NCBI GenBank assembly: GCA_022844275.1
Contig: JALHMB010000005.1
Location: forward strand, 62,001 to 126,000
Direction: 5' to 3'
DNA: 64,000 bases
Source of the DNA: Hyphomicrobiaceae bacterium
GTDB taxonomy: Bacteria > Pseudomonadota > Alphaproteobacteria > Rhizobiales > Hyphomicrobiaceae
Below, in pieces: positions 1 through 8,572 of this stretch. The translations under genes and the position numbers were made by a program. Below the pieces are notes generated by a model that had not been told where the DNA came from, searched no databases, and saw only the letters and a list, made by a program, of their open reading frames with translations. The number at the start of each line of letters is the position of its first letter. The stretch's first letter is position 1.

Positions 1-85
1 GCGAAACGCGACGACCATTATAATCTTACGAGGTCGTGCGGGGTCTTGTCTCTGTCGAATCGTGCAGGGAGGGTCGGCAAAACAC

Positions 86-1321
86 CTATTGGGCCGCTTT
101 GGTGCCGTAGCGCTTCGCGATATAATCCTCAACGATCGTCTTGAACTCGCCCGCAATATTCGGCCCGCGGAGCGTCATGGCCTTGCGCCCGTCGATGAAA
201 ACCGGAGCCGACGGCGTCTCGCCCGTGCCAGGAAGCGATATACCGATATCGGCGTGTTTCGACTCTCCCGGGCCATTCACGATGCAGCCCATGACGGCAA
301 GGTTCAACCCCTCGACGCCCGGGTAGCGCTCGCGCCACTCGGGCATACGCTCGCGGATCATGGTCTGCACGTCCCGCGCCAGCTCCTGGAAGACTGTCGA
401 GGTCGTGCGGCCGCAGCCGGGGCAAGCGGCGACGATCGGCATGAACGTCCTGAGGCCCATGACCTGCAGCAGCTCCTGCGCGGCCTGCACTTCGAGAGTA
501 CGGTCGCCGCCGGGCTCGGGCGTCAGCGAATAGCGGATCGTGTCGCCGATGCCGGCCTGCAGCACGATGCCCATGGCGGCCGATGACGCGACGATGCCCT
601 TGGAGCCCATGCCGGCCTCGGTAAGGCCGAGGTGCAAGGCATAGTGGCAGCGCTCGGCCAGCATGGAATAGACCGCGATCAGATCCTGCACGGCCGAGAC
701 CTTGGCCGAGATCACGATGCGGTCGCCGCCGAGGCCGAGCTCCTCGGCACGATGCGCCGAGAGCACCGCCGACTGCACGATCGCCTCGTGCATGACAGAG
801 CGTGCTGGCTTGGGCGTGGCGCTCTTCGCGTTCTCGTCCATGAGATGCGTCAGCAGCTCCTGGTCGAGCGAGCCCCAGTTCACGCCGATGCGCACGGGCT
901 TGTTGTGCTTGAGCGCGAGATCGATGATCGCTGAGAACTGCCGGTCCTTCTTGTCCTTGAAGCCGACGTTGCCGGGATTGATGCGGTACTTGTCGAGCGC
1001 CTCAGCGCACGCGGGATTCTCGGCGAGCAGGGTGTGGCCGTTGTAGTGGAAATCGCCGACGATCGGAACTCTCACACGCATCTTCGCGAGCTTCTCGCGG
1101 ATCAGCGGAACGGCCTTCGCAGCTTCGTCGCGGTCAACGGTGATGCGAACGATCTCGGAGCCAGCACGCGCGAGCGCCGCGACCTGCCGTGCTGTGCCCT
1201 CAGCGTCCGCTGTGTCGGTGTTGGTCATCGACTGAACGACGATCGGCGCGCCGCCGCCCACGATCACGCCACCAACGTTCACGGCATGGGTCTGGCGGCG
1301 TTCAGCGGGACTCGTCAGCAT
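86..1321 (-). CDS. ispG: 4-hydroxy-3-methylbut-2-enyl diphosphate synthase (IspG/GcpE)
   Basis: Penultimate enzyme of the MEP isoprenoid pathway. It reductively converts MEcPP to HMBPP using a [4Fe-4S] cluster, in the cytoplasm. The 411-residue product has the N-terminal TIM-barrel signature [10 protein letters not shown] and C-terminal cluster ligands CPGC (Cys300, Cys303), Cys346 in [10 protein letters not shown], and Glu353. The reading frame stays open about 67 codons further upstream, but that part is Arg/Trp-rich and overlaps the znuB end. I chose the ATG at 1321 because the family homology begins right after it. It lies 70 nt downstream of znuB on the same strand, so co-transcription is possible but functionally unrelated. 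Confidence 0.95.
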   Translation of the reverse strand: MLTSPAERRQTHAVNVGGVIVGGGAPIVVQSMTNTDTADAEGTARQVAALARAGSEIVRITVDRDEAAKAVPLIREKLAKMRVRVPIVGDFHYNGHTLLAENPACAEALDKYRINPGNVGFKDKKDRQFSAIIDLALKHNKPVRIGVNWGSLDQELLTHLMDENAKSATPKPARSVMHEAIVQSAVLSAHRAEELGLGGDRIVISAKVSAVQDLIAVYSMLAERCHYALHLGLTEAGMGSKGIVASSAAMGIVLQAGIGDTIRYSLTPEPGGDRTLEVQAAQELLQVMGLRTFMPIVAACPGCGRTTSTVFQELARDVQTMIRERMPEWRERYPGVEGLNLAVMGCIVNGPGESKHADIGISLPGTGETPSAPVFIDGRKAMTLRGPNIAGEFKTIVEDYIAKRYGTKAAQ

Positions 1322-1391
1322 GTCGCGGCCTTTTTCCGATCGGATTGCAGTTCCGGCACCCTTGATTGCCACACCTTCATGACACTTCCAA

Positions 1392-2189
1392 CTACCGTCG
1401 CTGCAGCGAGAACGCCGCCGCCAACGAAGCCAGGCAGAAAGCCGAGAGAACCACGACAATAGCGGGGCCCGCCGGTACATCCCAGGCGACCGACAGCGCG
1501 AGGCCCCCAGCCGTGCCGACAATCCCCAGCCCAGCGGCTCCCACCACCATGGCCTCCGGCGTCGCGGAGAACGGTCGAGCGGCGGCGGCCGGCATGATCA
1601 TGAAGGCGACGATCAGCAGAACGCCGACGACCTTCATGGCAACCGCGATGATGAACGCGAGGAGCATGATCAAGGCCGCCTCGGCACGCGCCGTATTGTG
1701 CCCTTCGGCCGCGGCCAGCTCCTTATGTACGGCGACGGCGACGAGCGTCTTCCAGAAGAGCGCGATTGCTCCCAGCACGAGTGCGCCACCGAAGTAGACC
1801 CAGAGGATGTCCCCCTCGGTAACCGCCAAGATATCTCCGAAGAGATAGCCCATGAGGTCAAGGCGCTGGCCCGAAAGCCGTGCCGCCGCAATGAGCCCGA
1901 GCGCCAGGGCCGCGTGCGAAAGAATGCCAAGGAGGCTGTCCACGGGGAGCAGCGGCTGACGCTCCAGCACGACCAGAACGGCGCCGACGGCGAGCGAGAC
2001 CAGAATCACGCCCAATGTCAGGTCGATGTCAAAGGCAATGCCGAAGGCCACGCCGAGCAGCCCCGCGTGCGCGACCGTCGAGCCGAAATAGGACATGCGC
2101 CGCCATACGACGAGGCAGCCGAGCGGCGCCGCCACGAGGGCAATGCCGAGGCCGACAATGAGGGCGCGCAGCAGGAAGGGTTCCATCAT
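1392..2189 (-). CDS. znuB: Zinc/manganese ABC transporter permease (ZnuB family)
   Basis: Inner-membrane subunit of an ABC-3 family metal uptake system (Zn2+ or Mn2+). The 265-residue protein is almost entirely hydrophobic, with about eight predicted helices, and carries the family patterns [12 protein letters not shown] near the N-terminus and [18 protein letters not shown] in the second half. I chose the MM start at 2189. The frame stays open to 3428, but that extension is antisense to argJ and is not protein-like. No znuA or znuC is present in the window. The ATPase and binding protein may lie elsewhere, because the next gene (argJ) is divergent. Confidence 0.9.
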   Translation of the reverse strand: MMEPFLLRALIVGLGIALVAAPLGCLVVWRRMSYFGSTVAHAGLLGVAFGIAFDIDLTLGVILVSLAVGAVLVVLERQPLLPVDSLLGILSHAALALGLIAAARLSGQRLDLMGYLFGDILAVTEGDILWVYFGGALVLGAIALFWKTLVAVAVHKELAAAEGHNTARAEAALIMLLAFIIAVAMKVVGVLLIVAFMIMPAAAARPFSATPEAMVVGAAGLGIVGTAGGLALSVAWDVPAGPAIVVVLSAFCLASLAAAFSLQRR

Positions 2190-2357
2190 GGCCGAGACTT
2201 TTGGTCCGCGCCGGGGCGTCTGTAAAGGTCGAATGCAATAATGTTGCATCCGCGCTCTGCGCGGCGCGCGGGGCAGGCGGAAATGTTCACCTTGCGCCGT
2301 CGGCATGGCAGGCAGTATTGCGTTCCCTCCCCGTCCTTTCGTTGCCGGAGCCGCACC

Positions 2358-3608
2358 ATGGCCAAGTCCGATGCCGCCGTGTCCCCGTTCGCCCCCAAGG
2401 CGCTTCCCGAGGTTCCCGTCATTGACGGCGTGCGCTTTGCGGCGTGCGAGGCCGGCATCAAGTACCGCAACCGAAAGGATCTCATGATCGCGGTCATGGA
2501 CGAGGGCACGGTCGCCGCCGGCGTGCTGACCCAGTCCAAGACCTGCTCGGCGCCCGTTCTGTGGTGCCGCGAGAGCCTCAAGTCCGGCAAGGCGCGGGCG
2601 CTCGTCGTGAACTCGGGCAATTCCAATGCCTTCACGGGCAAGAAGGGCCGTGAGGCCGTCGAGCTGACGGCCGAGTTCGCCATGAAGGCCGTCGGCTGTG
2701 CCAAGAGCGACGTGTATCTGGCCTCGACGGGCGTGATCGGCGAGCCGCTGGAAGCAGGCAAGTTCGCGCACCTGCTGGATGGCCTCGCAAGGTCGGCGAA
2801 GCCCGATGCCTGGGCCGATACAGCCCGCGCGATCATGACCACAGATACCTTCCCGAAGCTCGTGACGCGAACGGCAAAGATTGGCGGCGTCGAGGTGAAG
2901 ATCAACGGCTTCTGCAAGGGCGCCGGCATGATCGCGCCGGACATGGCGACCATGCTGTGCTTCATCTTCACGGATGCGGCGATCACGGCACCGGCTCTGC
3001 AGAGCCTGCTCGCGGCCGGCGCGCAGAAGAGCTTCAACTGCATGACCGTCGACGGCGATACGTCGACCAGCGACACTATGCTCATGTTCGCGACGGGCAA
3101 GGCGGCGGCGCGCGGTCAGAAGACCATAACGAGGGTCGATGATCCGGCCCTCGCCGACTTCACGGACAAGGCGCACGATCTCATGCGCGAGCTGGCCATC
3201 ATGGTGGCCAAGGACGGCGAAGGGCTGTCGAAGTTCGTGACGGTCGAAGTGCTGGGCGCCGAGAGCGACCGCGCGGCGCGCACGATCGGCCTGTCGATTG
3301 CCAATTCGCCGCTCGTGAAGACGGCAATCGCTGGCGAGGATCCGAACTGGGGCCGCGTGGTCATGGCTGTCGGCAAGGCCGGTGAAGCGGCAGATCGCGA
3401 CAAGCTCGCGATCTGGTTCGGGCCGCATCAGGTGGCGAAGGACGGCGAGCGCTCATCGACCTACGTCGAGGAGACCGTCGCCGCGTACATGAAGAACCTC
3501 GAGATCACCATCAAGGTCGATCTGGGCCTCAGCAGCGGCAAGTCCACGATCTGGACGTGCGATCTCACGCACGGCTACATCTCGGTGAATGCGGATTACC
3601 GAAGCTGA
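2358..3608 (+). CDS. argJ: Bifunctional glutamate N-acetyltransferase / amino-acid acetyltransferase (ArgJ)
   Basis: Arginine biosynthesis. It transfers acetyl from N-acetylornithine to glutamate and may also make N-acetylglutamate from acetyl-CoA. The 416-residue proenzyme is self-cleaved into alpha and beta chains at an Ala-Thr bond. The motif [14 protein letters not shown] is present, with Thr198 as the predicted nucleophile. The C-terminus ([24 protein letters not shown]) is the typical family end. The ATG at 2358 gives the normal family length. An upstream in-frame start would add 39 unconserved residues. It is convergent with bdhA across a perfect inverted repeat. Confidence 0.96.
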   Translation: MAKSDAAVSPFAPKALPEVPVIDGVRFAACEAGIKYRNRKDLMIAVMDEGTVAAGVLTQSKTCSAPVLWCRESLKSGKARALVVNSGNSNAFTGKKGREAVELTAEFAMKAVGCAKSDVYLASTGVIGEPLEAGKFAHLLDGLARSAKPDAWADTARAIMTTDTFPKLVTRTAKIGGVEVKINGFCKGAGMIAPDMATMLCFIFTDAAITAPALQSLLAAGAQKSFNCMTVDGDTSTSDTMLMFATGKAAARGQKTITRVDDPALADFTDKAHDLMRELAIMVAKDGEGLSKFVTVEVLGAESDRAARTIGLSIANSPLVKTAIAGEDPNWGRVVMAVGKAGEAADRDKLAIWFGPHQVAKDGERSSTYVEETVAAYMKNLEITIKVDLGLSSGKSTIWTCDLTHGYISVNADYRS

Positions 3609-3620
3609 GGGCCAACACAC

Positions 3621-3654
3621 TTTCCCCTCTCCCCGCGTGCGGGGAGAGGGGAAA
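3621..3654. terminator. Perfect inverted repeat between convergent genes (bidirectional terminator / REP-like)
   Basis: Sixteen bases (positions 3621-3636) are an exact reverse complement of 3639-3654, separated by GT, so the hairpin closes with a small loop around CGTG. It lies 12 nt after argJ stop and 3 nt before bdhA stop. The pyrimidine arm and purine arm (TTTCCCCTC / GAGGGGAAA) give a U-rich 3' tail on either strand. Similar CCCC-rich palindromes are common dispersed intergenic repeats in alphaproteobacteria, so it may also be a REP-like element. Confidence 0.7.
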
Positions 3655-3657
3655 CTC

Positions 3658-4437
3658 CTACCTCGCCGTCCAGCCGCCATCGATGGAGTAGTTGGCGCCG
3701 GTGATCGATGCCGCGGAGTCGCCCGCGAGGAACACCGCGAGCGCGCCGATCTCGTCGATTTCGACGAACTGCCCGGTCGGCTGAGCTTCGAGGATTTCCT
3801 TCTGCGCCTCGGCCTCGGTGATCCCCTTGCTCTTCGCGAGGTCCGGGATCTGCTTGGCGACGAGCGGCGTCTTCACGAATCCCGGCGAGATCGCATTGAC
3901 CGTAATGCCGGACGTCGCCAGCTCCAACGCGACGGTCTTGGTGAAACCCGCGAGTCCATGCTTCGCCGAGACATAAGCGGACTTGAAGGGTGAGGCGACG
4001 AGCGAGTGCGCCGAGGCGAGGTTGATAATACGGCCCCACTTGCGCTTCTTCATGCCGGGCACCGCGGCGCGCGTCGTGTGGAAGGCCGAGGTGAGATTGA
4101 TCGCGATGATCGCGTCCCACTTCTCGATCGGGAACTCCTCTACCGGTGCCACGTGCTGGATACCGGCGTTGTTGATGAGGATGTCGACCGAGCCGAGCTC
4201 ACGCTCGCACCGCTCGACCATCTCGGCGATCTGATTGTGCCGCAGCATGTTCGCGGGGTCGTAGAGCACCCGCGTTCCGGCGGCCCCGACTTCTTTCGTC
4301 GCCTCCGCGATCTCCGTCTCGCTTCCGAGACCGTTGATCATGACGTTCGCGCCGGCCTTGGCCAGTGCCGTCGCCATGGCGAGACCGATCCCGGACGTGG
4401 AGCCGGTCACAATCGCATTCCGACCTTTCAAGCTCAT
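3658..4437 (-). CDS. bdhA: 3-hydroxybutyrate dehydrogenase (SDR family)
   Basis: NAD-dependent oxidation of D-3-hydroxybutyrate to acetoacetate, linking polyhydroxybutyrate turnover to acetoacetyl-CoA metabolism. The 259-residue classical SDR has the TGSTSGIG cofactor loop (11-18), NNAG (89-92) and catalytic Ser142, Tyr155 and Lys159. The stretch NNAGIQHVAPVEEFP and the C-terminal GANYSIDGGWTAR are characteristic of the BdhA subgroup and not of generic SDRs. The start at 4437 (MSLKGRNAIV) puts the glycine-rich loop at the usual distance. An upstream extension of 19 residues is not conserved-looking. Confidence 0.9.
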   Translation of the reverse strand: MSLKGRNAIVTGSTSGIGLAMATALAKAGANVMINGLGSETEIAEATKEVGAAGTRVLYDPANMLRHNQIAEMVERCERELGSVDILINNAGIQHVAPVEEFPIEKWDAIIAINLTSAFHTTRAAVPGMKKRKWGRIINLASAHSLVASPFKSAYVSAKHGLAGFTKTVALELATSGITVNAISPGFVKTPLVAKQIPDLAKSKGITEAEAQKEILEAQPTGQFVEIDEIGALAVFLAGDSAASITGANYSIDGGWTAR

Positions 4438-4503
4438 GTTCTCATGCTCCGTTTCTGCAGGCCGCCCTGTCCGGCGAACCTCACTCAAGCGCAACCCGTT
4501 CCC

Positions 4504-5898
4504 TCAGGCCAGCGGCCATGCCGCCGCATGCGTGCCGAGCGCTACCGACGGCCGATCCCAGCGCGGCGGCGTCTCGGAGAGCTGACCGGCGTGCTTGAGC
4601 GCCGACATGGTGCCAAAGGCACTCGGCAGGTCGACCATCAGGTCCTGCACGGCAGCGCGATCGATCTTGGCTGCCTTCTGCCCGTCAGGAATCCGGCCGA
4701 GGCCCGTCAGCCAGTGGCCAACCTGAGCGAGCGAGAGACGCACGAGCCACGAGCCGCCGATCTCGGCCCGCCGCTTGAGCGCCATCATAGCGCCGGTCGC
4801 CATCATGTAACCTGCACCATGGTCTAGGGCCTGACAGGGCAGCTCAACGGGCCGATCGACGCCAGCAACCTCGGCTTCGGCGCGATTGATACCTGTCGCC
4901 GTCTGTACGAGCGAGTCGAAACCACGCCTCGATGCCCAAGGACCGACATGGCTCCACGCGCACAGCGAAACATAGACAATGCCGGGACGCAGCTTCGCGG
5001 CACGCTCGGGCGAGAAGCCACGATCGGTGATGCCGCCCGGCCGATATCCCTGGACGAAGATGTCGGCGTTCTCGAGCAGCATCGAGAGCACCGCTTTGCC
5101 TTCGCTGCTGCGCAGATCGATGTGCGTCGAAAGCTTGCCGCGCCCGGTATCGACATCGAGGCCGGGAATGTCGGGCAAGTGCGGCCCCGTCACGCGCAGG
5201 ACATCGGCGCCGTGCGCCGCGAGCGTGCGCCCGCAGACGGGGCCTGCAAGCACGCGCGTCAGGTCGAGGACACGCACGCCCGAAAGAGGTCGCGCACCGG
5301 GCGGCAGCGGCCGTGCTGGCGCATCGGCGATCTTCACGATCTCGACAAGCGGTAGGCCCGCGACCGCTATCCCTTGCGGATGCGCAGCCCACTCGGCCGG
5401 ACTGCGCATCATGGTGCCGACGAGACCGCGCCGCGCGACCTCGTCCTCGTAGGCTTGCCCCGTCCAGTCCTTCAGCGCAGCCGCAACCTGCTCGCGCTCG
5501 TAGGGAACGCGGAGCATATCGAGAATGCCCTCGCGATGATGCGGGAAATTCGTGTGCAGACGTACCCAGCGGCCGTCGCCCGTCTGATAGGTACCGGCGA
5601 TCTTGTCCCATGTCGGAGGAGGCGGCTTGCCGTCGATCGTGTAGAGGCGCTCGCTGATGAACTCGGCTGTCGCATGGCGCATGTCGACCGAGACCTGCTG
5701 AGCACGGCCATTGCGCGCGCGATCGACTTCGCTCGCTGCCAGCGCCGATGCGGCGATCGTCGCCTGGGCGACGGTCCCGGTCCTGAAAGAAGATGGCAGC
5801 GCCGGCTCCGCGCCGGTGAGACGCACGCGCGACAGCGCCGTTTCATCACCACCGATCTCGCGCCAGATATCGGCCAAGGCTTCGCTTGGGTTCATCAT
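4504..5898 (-). CDS. Family III (CaiB/BaiF-like) CoA-transferase homologue with rearranged lobes
   Basis: A 464-residue protein of the CaiB/BaiF/formyl-CoA transferase superfamily. Normally the Rossmann motif LDLTRVLAGP...HGADVLRV opens the protein. Here it begins at about residue 205 and runs to the C-terminus. The first 200 residues (AQQVSVDMRHATAEF at 67-80, then GTYQTGDGRWVRLHTNF at 102-118 and SPAEWAAHPQG) match what is usually the second half. So the order of segments looks permuted, or a fusion of two half-domains. At the catalytic Asp position (MQD in formyl-CoA transferase) the sequence reads MRH (73-75) in the first part and LAQ in the second, so transferase activity is doubtful. 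The MM start at 5898 is chosen. The CoA substrate is unknown. Confidence 0.75.
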   Translation of the reverse strand: MMNPSEALADIWREIGGDETALSRVRLTGAEPALPSSFRTGTVAQATIAASALAASEVDRARNGRAQQVSVDMRHATAEFISERLYTIDGKPPPPTWDKIAGTYQTGDGRWVRLHTNFPHHREGILDMLRVPYEREQVAAALKDWTGQAYEDEVARRGLVGTMMRSPAEWAAHPQGIAVAGLPLVEIVKIADAPARPLPPGARPLSGVRVLDLTRVLAGPVCGRTLAAHGADVLRVTGPHLPDIPGLDVDTGRGKLSTHIDLRSSEGKAVLSMLLENADIFVQGYRPGGITDRGFSPERAAKLRPGIVYVSLCAWSHVGPWASRRGFDSLVQTATGINRAEAEVAGVDRPVELPCQALDHGAGYMMATGAMMALKRRAEIGGSWLVRLSLAQVGHWLTGLGRIPDGQKAAKIDRAAVQDLMVDLPSAFGTMSALKHAGQLSETPPRWDRPSVALGTHAAAWPLA

Positions 5899-6032
5899 GG
5901 CATCGGCTCCATCGAGACCTTCGGATCGGTTGCACACAGCCTATGACGTAGAACGGGATCGTCCCCGATGGAAGAGCGCTCGCGCCGCTCTGCGACCCTG
6001 TCACGCGAAAGTGGCTGGTCGGCCGGCCTGGT

Positions 6033-7844
6033 CTACTCGGCAATCGACTGTAGCGCGGCATGGCCCGAATGGCGCAAGCGGTCGATCTCGGCGAGCGCCC
6101 ACGTGTACGTCGCCTCATAGAGTTCGCGGTGACGGCCCCAGTCCATGACGGACATGCGGTCGAGCATGGGTGGAACCAGCAGCACATCCGTCGGGCGCAG
6201 ATGCCGCTCGAAACCGTGCCTGTTGGCCATGAGCGCGCGCACGATCACCTGCCGTAAGTTCGGCGCTGGTGGGACCGCATTCCGCCGGAATGGCAGGAGC
6301 AAGCGCATGAGAAGCTCCGAGCGCGAGGGGAGCGCATCGTACTTGACTTCAAAGCGCTGGAGCTGCGGCGTCTCGAAAGACACAACGACGTTCGGCCCGC
6401 GCTTCAGATCGTGCATGATGCCGATCGGAACATTATCCATGAGGGCGCCATCGACGAGCATCTCGCCATCGGGCGTGTAGTACGGCGGCAGCAAGCCTGG
6501 AATAGATCCGGACGAGCGCACTGCGGCCCAGAGCTCGCCCCGCCGATGGCAATGGACCGAATGACGCGAGAGATTGGTCGAGATCGCGAAGTAGGGAATC
6601 CAAAGATCCTCGATGTCGATGCCGCCATAATGCGCGTGCAGCTGTCGATCGAAGTGCGTGTGATCGAGCAGGCTGAAACGCGGCCATGTGTAACGGCGCA
6701 GCGCCTTGCCGCGCACGAACATCTCGTGCGTCGCCTCGACGATTTCTTCTGGTGATATGCCCATGGCAAAGGCCGCGGCCATGGCGCTGCCGCCGGACGT
6801 TCCTCCCATGATATCGAAGCTGATGCCGCGCTCGATCATCGCCTTGTAGAGCCCGGTATGGGCCGCGCAGAACGCGCCACCGCCGCAAGCAACAAAACCC
6901 ATGGCCGAGCCGCGGATGAAGCGCGCAAGACGCTCTATGTCGTCGTCATCGATGAGTGCGACATGATGATGTGCGCCGACACTACGGCCGTCGAGCCACA
7001 GCGCGGCGCCTTTGGCCTGACCGCGCTTTGGGTGGATCAGAACGAGGCGATGCGACTGCGGGCGGAAGTGGCTGTTCGCAAACTGCTCGTGAGCCGTCAG
7101 AGGCACCATTTCGGTCGTATCGACGCCAGCCGTCCCGACACTCAGGATGAGATCGGCCTGCCGAATAGCCTTCTCCGACCAAGGTGTCATCTCCTCGTCG
7201 GCAACGAGCAACACGAAGTCATGACGCGTCTCGAGGGCATTGAGGGCACTTGTCGCGGCAGGACTGTCGAGATCTCCGCCGGCTTCGACAATGCGAGCCA
7301 GATTGCCGGACCTCACCAGCTCGAGTGATCCGTATCGCGCCAGTACGGCCGCCAGACGCTCGATGAAGCGCGAGGGAACCGGACGCGTCCCAGCCTGGAT
7401 AATCGTGATGATCCGCGGGATATGATCCGTGTGACGCGCGCGGCCCACCGTCTGATCTGCGAGGCGCACGGCGAGCGTCGCGGCCAATCGCGACCAGATC
7501 TCCGGATGGCGCGCGCAGAGCGCATCGAACTGCGATCGACTGAGCCGCATGACCACGCTATCGCGCGCGGCAGTTACCGTCGCTGTCCGCGTCCCGCCTG
7601 CGAGAAAGGCGATCTCGCCGATGGGGGCGCCGGCTCCGAGTTCCGCGACCGGCACCTCCTCGCCTGCTACCGTCACTTCAAAACGGCCGCTCTCGACGAT
7701 GAAGAGCGCATCGGCCGGCGCACCCTGATGGACAAGCACATCACCGCGCATCAGGCGAAGCGTCGTAAGCTCGGCGGCGATCGCCGCCCTCTCGGCCGGC
7801 AGCAGATCGCCGAAGATATCGATCGAGGCGAGAGGACTGCTCAT
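6033..7844 (-). CDS. Cyclic-nucleotide-binding patatin-like phospholipase (NTE/RssA-like)
   Basis: About 603 residues. Residues 1-125 form a cyclic-nucleotide-binding domain with the phosphate cassette GEIAFLAGGTRTATV (Gly76-Glu77, Arg86-Thr87-Ala88). A linker follows at 130-310. The patatin domain has GGGAF oxyanion loop (321-325), nucleophile Ser350 in GGTSGGS and Asp465 in DGA. The arrangement resembles bacterial neuropathy-target-esterase-type lysophospholipases, whose activity may be tuned by cNMP. The start is uncertain: the ATG at 7844 begins at the domain boundary, while an ATG at 7877 would add 11 residues. Neither has a strong Shine-Dalgarno sequence. An adenylate cyclase is encoded 5 kb away. 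Confidence 0.85.
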   Translation of the reverse strand: MSSPLASIDIFGDLLPAERAAIAAELTTLRLMRGDVLVHQGAPADALFIVESGRFEVTVAGEEVPVAELGAGAPIGEIAFLAGGTRTATVTAARDSVVMRLSRSQFDALCARHPEIWSRLAATLAVRLADQTVGRARHTDHIPRIITIIQAGTRPVPSRFIERLAAVLARYGSLELVRSGNLARIVEAGGDLDSPAATSALNALETRHDFVLLVADEEMTPWSEKAIRQADLILSVGTAGVDTTEMVPLTAHEQFANSHFRPQSHRLVLIHPKRGQAKGAALWLDGRSVGAHHHVALIDDDDIERLARFIRGSAMGFVACGGGAFCAAHTGLYKAMIERGISFDIMGGTSGGSAMAAAFAMGISPEEIVEATHEMFVRGKALRRYTWPRFSLLDHTHFDRQLHAHYGGIDIEDLWIPYFAISTNLSRHSVHCHRRGELWAAVRSSGSIPGLLPPYYTPDGEMLVDGALMDNVPIGIMHDLKRGPNVVVSFETPQLQRFEVKYDALPSRSELLMRLLLPFRRNAVPPAPNLRQVIVRALMANRHGFERHLRPTDVLLVPPMLDRMSVMDWGRHRELYEATYTWALAEIDRLRHSGHAALQSIAE

Positions 7845-7932
7845 GCACTGTACCAACCCTGGGGCCTGGTTACCCACAGTATAGGCTGGGTTCGCAATAT
7901 TGCGCCCGGCGCCTGAGAGATTGGTTCATGCA

Positions 7933-7963
7933 CAAAGAAAAAGGGCGCCGTGGTCCGGCGCCC
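7933..7963 (-). terminator. Rho-independent terminator of the DUF2147 gene
   Basis: On the minus strand the arms GGGCGCC / GGCGCCC (plus 7957-7963 and 7943-7949) enclose a 7-nt loop and are followed directly by TTTTTCTTTG. It lies about 60 nt after the stop at 8024. Confidence 0.85.
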
Positions 7964-8023
7964 TCGGTCACACTCCGCCCTGCTTCGGTTCAAATTGCAG
8001 GGACGGGGCCTATGTCGAGTTGC

Positions 8024-8443
8024 TCAGGCATTGCAACGCTTGAGATCAGCCGGAGCGCGCCGCCAAGTCATGGTCTCGCTCAGCATCTTGCTTCCCATGT
8101 AACCCATGACCTTCAACCGATCGCCGCCGAGGGTAGTGATCTCGACGCTGTAGCGCGCGTCATCCTCCGGATCGTAGATCCAGCCCTTGTCCCACTTGCC
8201 GGCAGCGATGGCTTTCACATTGCCGATGACTTGCGTTCCGCATGTCTTGCTGTTGGCCGCATCCTTGAGCCACACGATGCGGCCGCACAGCGCGCCGCCG
8301 CAGTCGGTGATCTCGACGGCGCCGCGTCCTGTGTGATCGTACCAGATGCCGGTCGCTTCGGTGGCGGCGGACGGCGTTGTGGTCGCAACGGTGGCTGCGA
8401 AGAGGGCGGCTGCACGAGCGATGCGCTTGAAGTTGACGATCAT
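8024..8443 (-). CDS. Secreted DUF2147 domain protein
   Basis: A 139-residue protein with an N-terminal signal peptide (residues 1 to about 25, ending near PSAATEA). The mature part carries the DUF2147 pattern: GIWYDHTGRGAVEITDCGGALCGRIVWLKD and later GYMGSKMLSETMTWRRA. Four cysteines in the mature domain suggest periplasmic disulfides. The biochemical role of the family is not established. The start at 8443 has a strong AAGGAG 8 nt upstream. The leader holds a 10-bp hairpin and operator site A (8517-8560), so it probably belongs to the local regulon described in the findings. Confidence 0.88.
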   Translation of the reverse strand: MIVNFKRIARAAALFAATVATTTPSAATEATGIWYDHTGRGAVEITDCGGALCGRIVWLKDAANSKTCGTQVIGNVKAIAAGKWDKGWIYDPEDDARYSVEITTLGGDRLKVMGYMGSKMLSETMTWRRAPADLKRCNA

Positions 8444-8463
8444 GACACTCTCCTTGGGTTTAT

Positions 8464-8496
8464 CTGTTGGGTTCCTGGCGTTGCCCAACCCAACAG
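8464..8496 (-). other. 10-bp hairpin in the DUF2147 leader
   Basis: CTGTTGGGTT (8464-8473) is the exact reverse complement of 8487-8496, with a 13-nt loop. It lies 20 nt upstream of the start codon at 8443 and downstream of the predicted promoter (about 8510), so it would be in the 5' untranslated RNA, next to but not covering the AAGGAG ribosome site. Confidence 0.5.
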
Positions 8497-8516
8497 TTCG
8501 GGTCGGTGCGATAGTG

Positions 8517-8560
8517 AGTATGTTTCTTGAGACGTTGGGGCGCTGTTCCGCCCGAAACAG
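8517..8560 (-). promoter_or_regulatory. Operator site A plus -10 (DUF2147 promoter)
   Basis: In gene orientation TGTTTC-GGGC-GGAACA (plus 8544-8559) is followed by 21 nt and then CATACT (8517-8522), a plausible -10. The palindrome would be centred near -41.5, as for class II Crp/Fnr activator sites. It is one of six near-identical elements in this region. Confidence 0.65.
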
Positions 8561-8572
8561 GAGCGAAGAAAT

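Noticed and set aside
1-85. Gene fragment at the left edge
   Set aside because: The 85 bases before the ispG stop have no convincing frame or element.
1392-3428. A 678-codon minus-strand frame covering znuB plus argJ antisense
   Set aside because: Only the last 265 codons are protein-like (ZnuB). The rest is antisense to argJ, His/Arg-rich and without family features.
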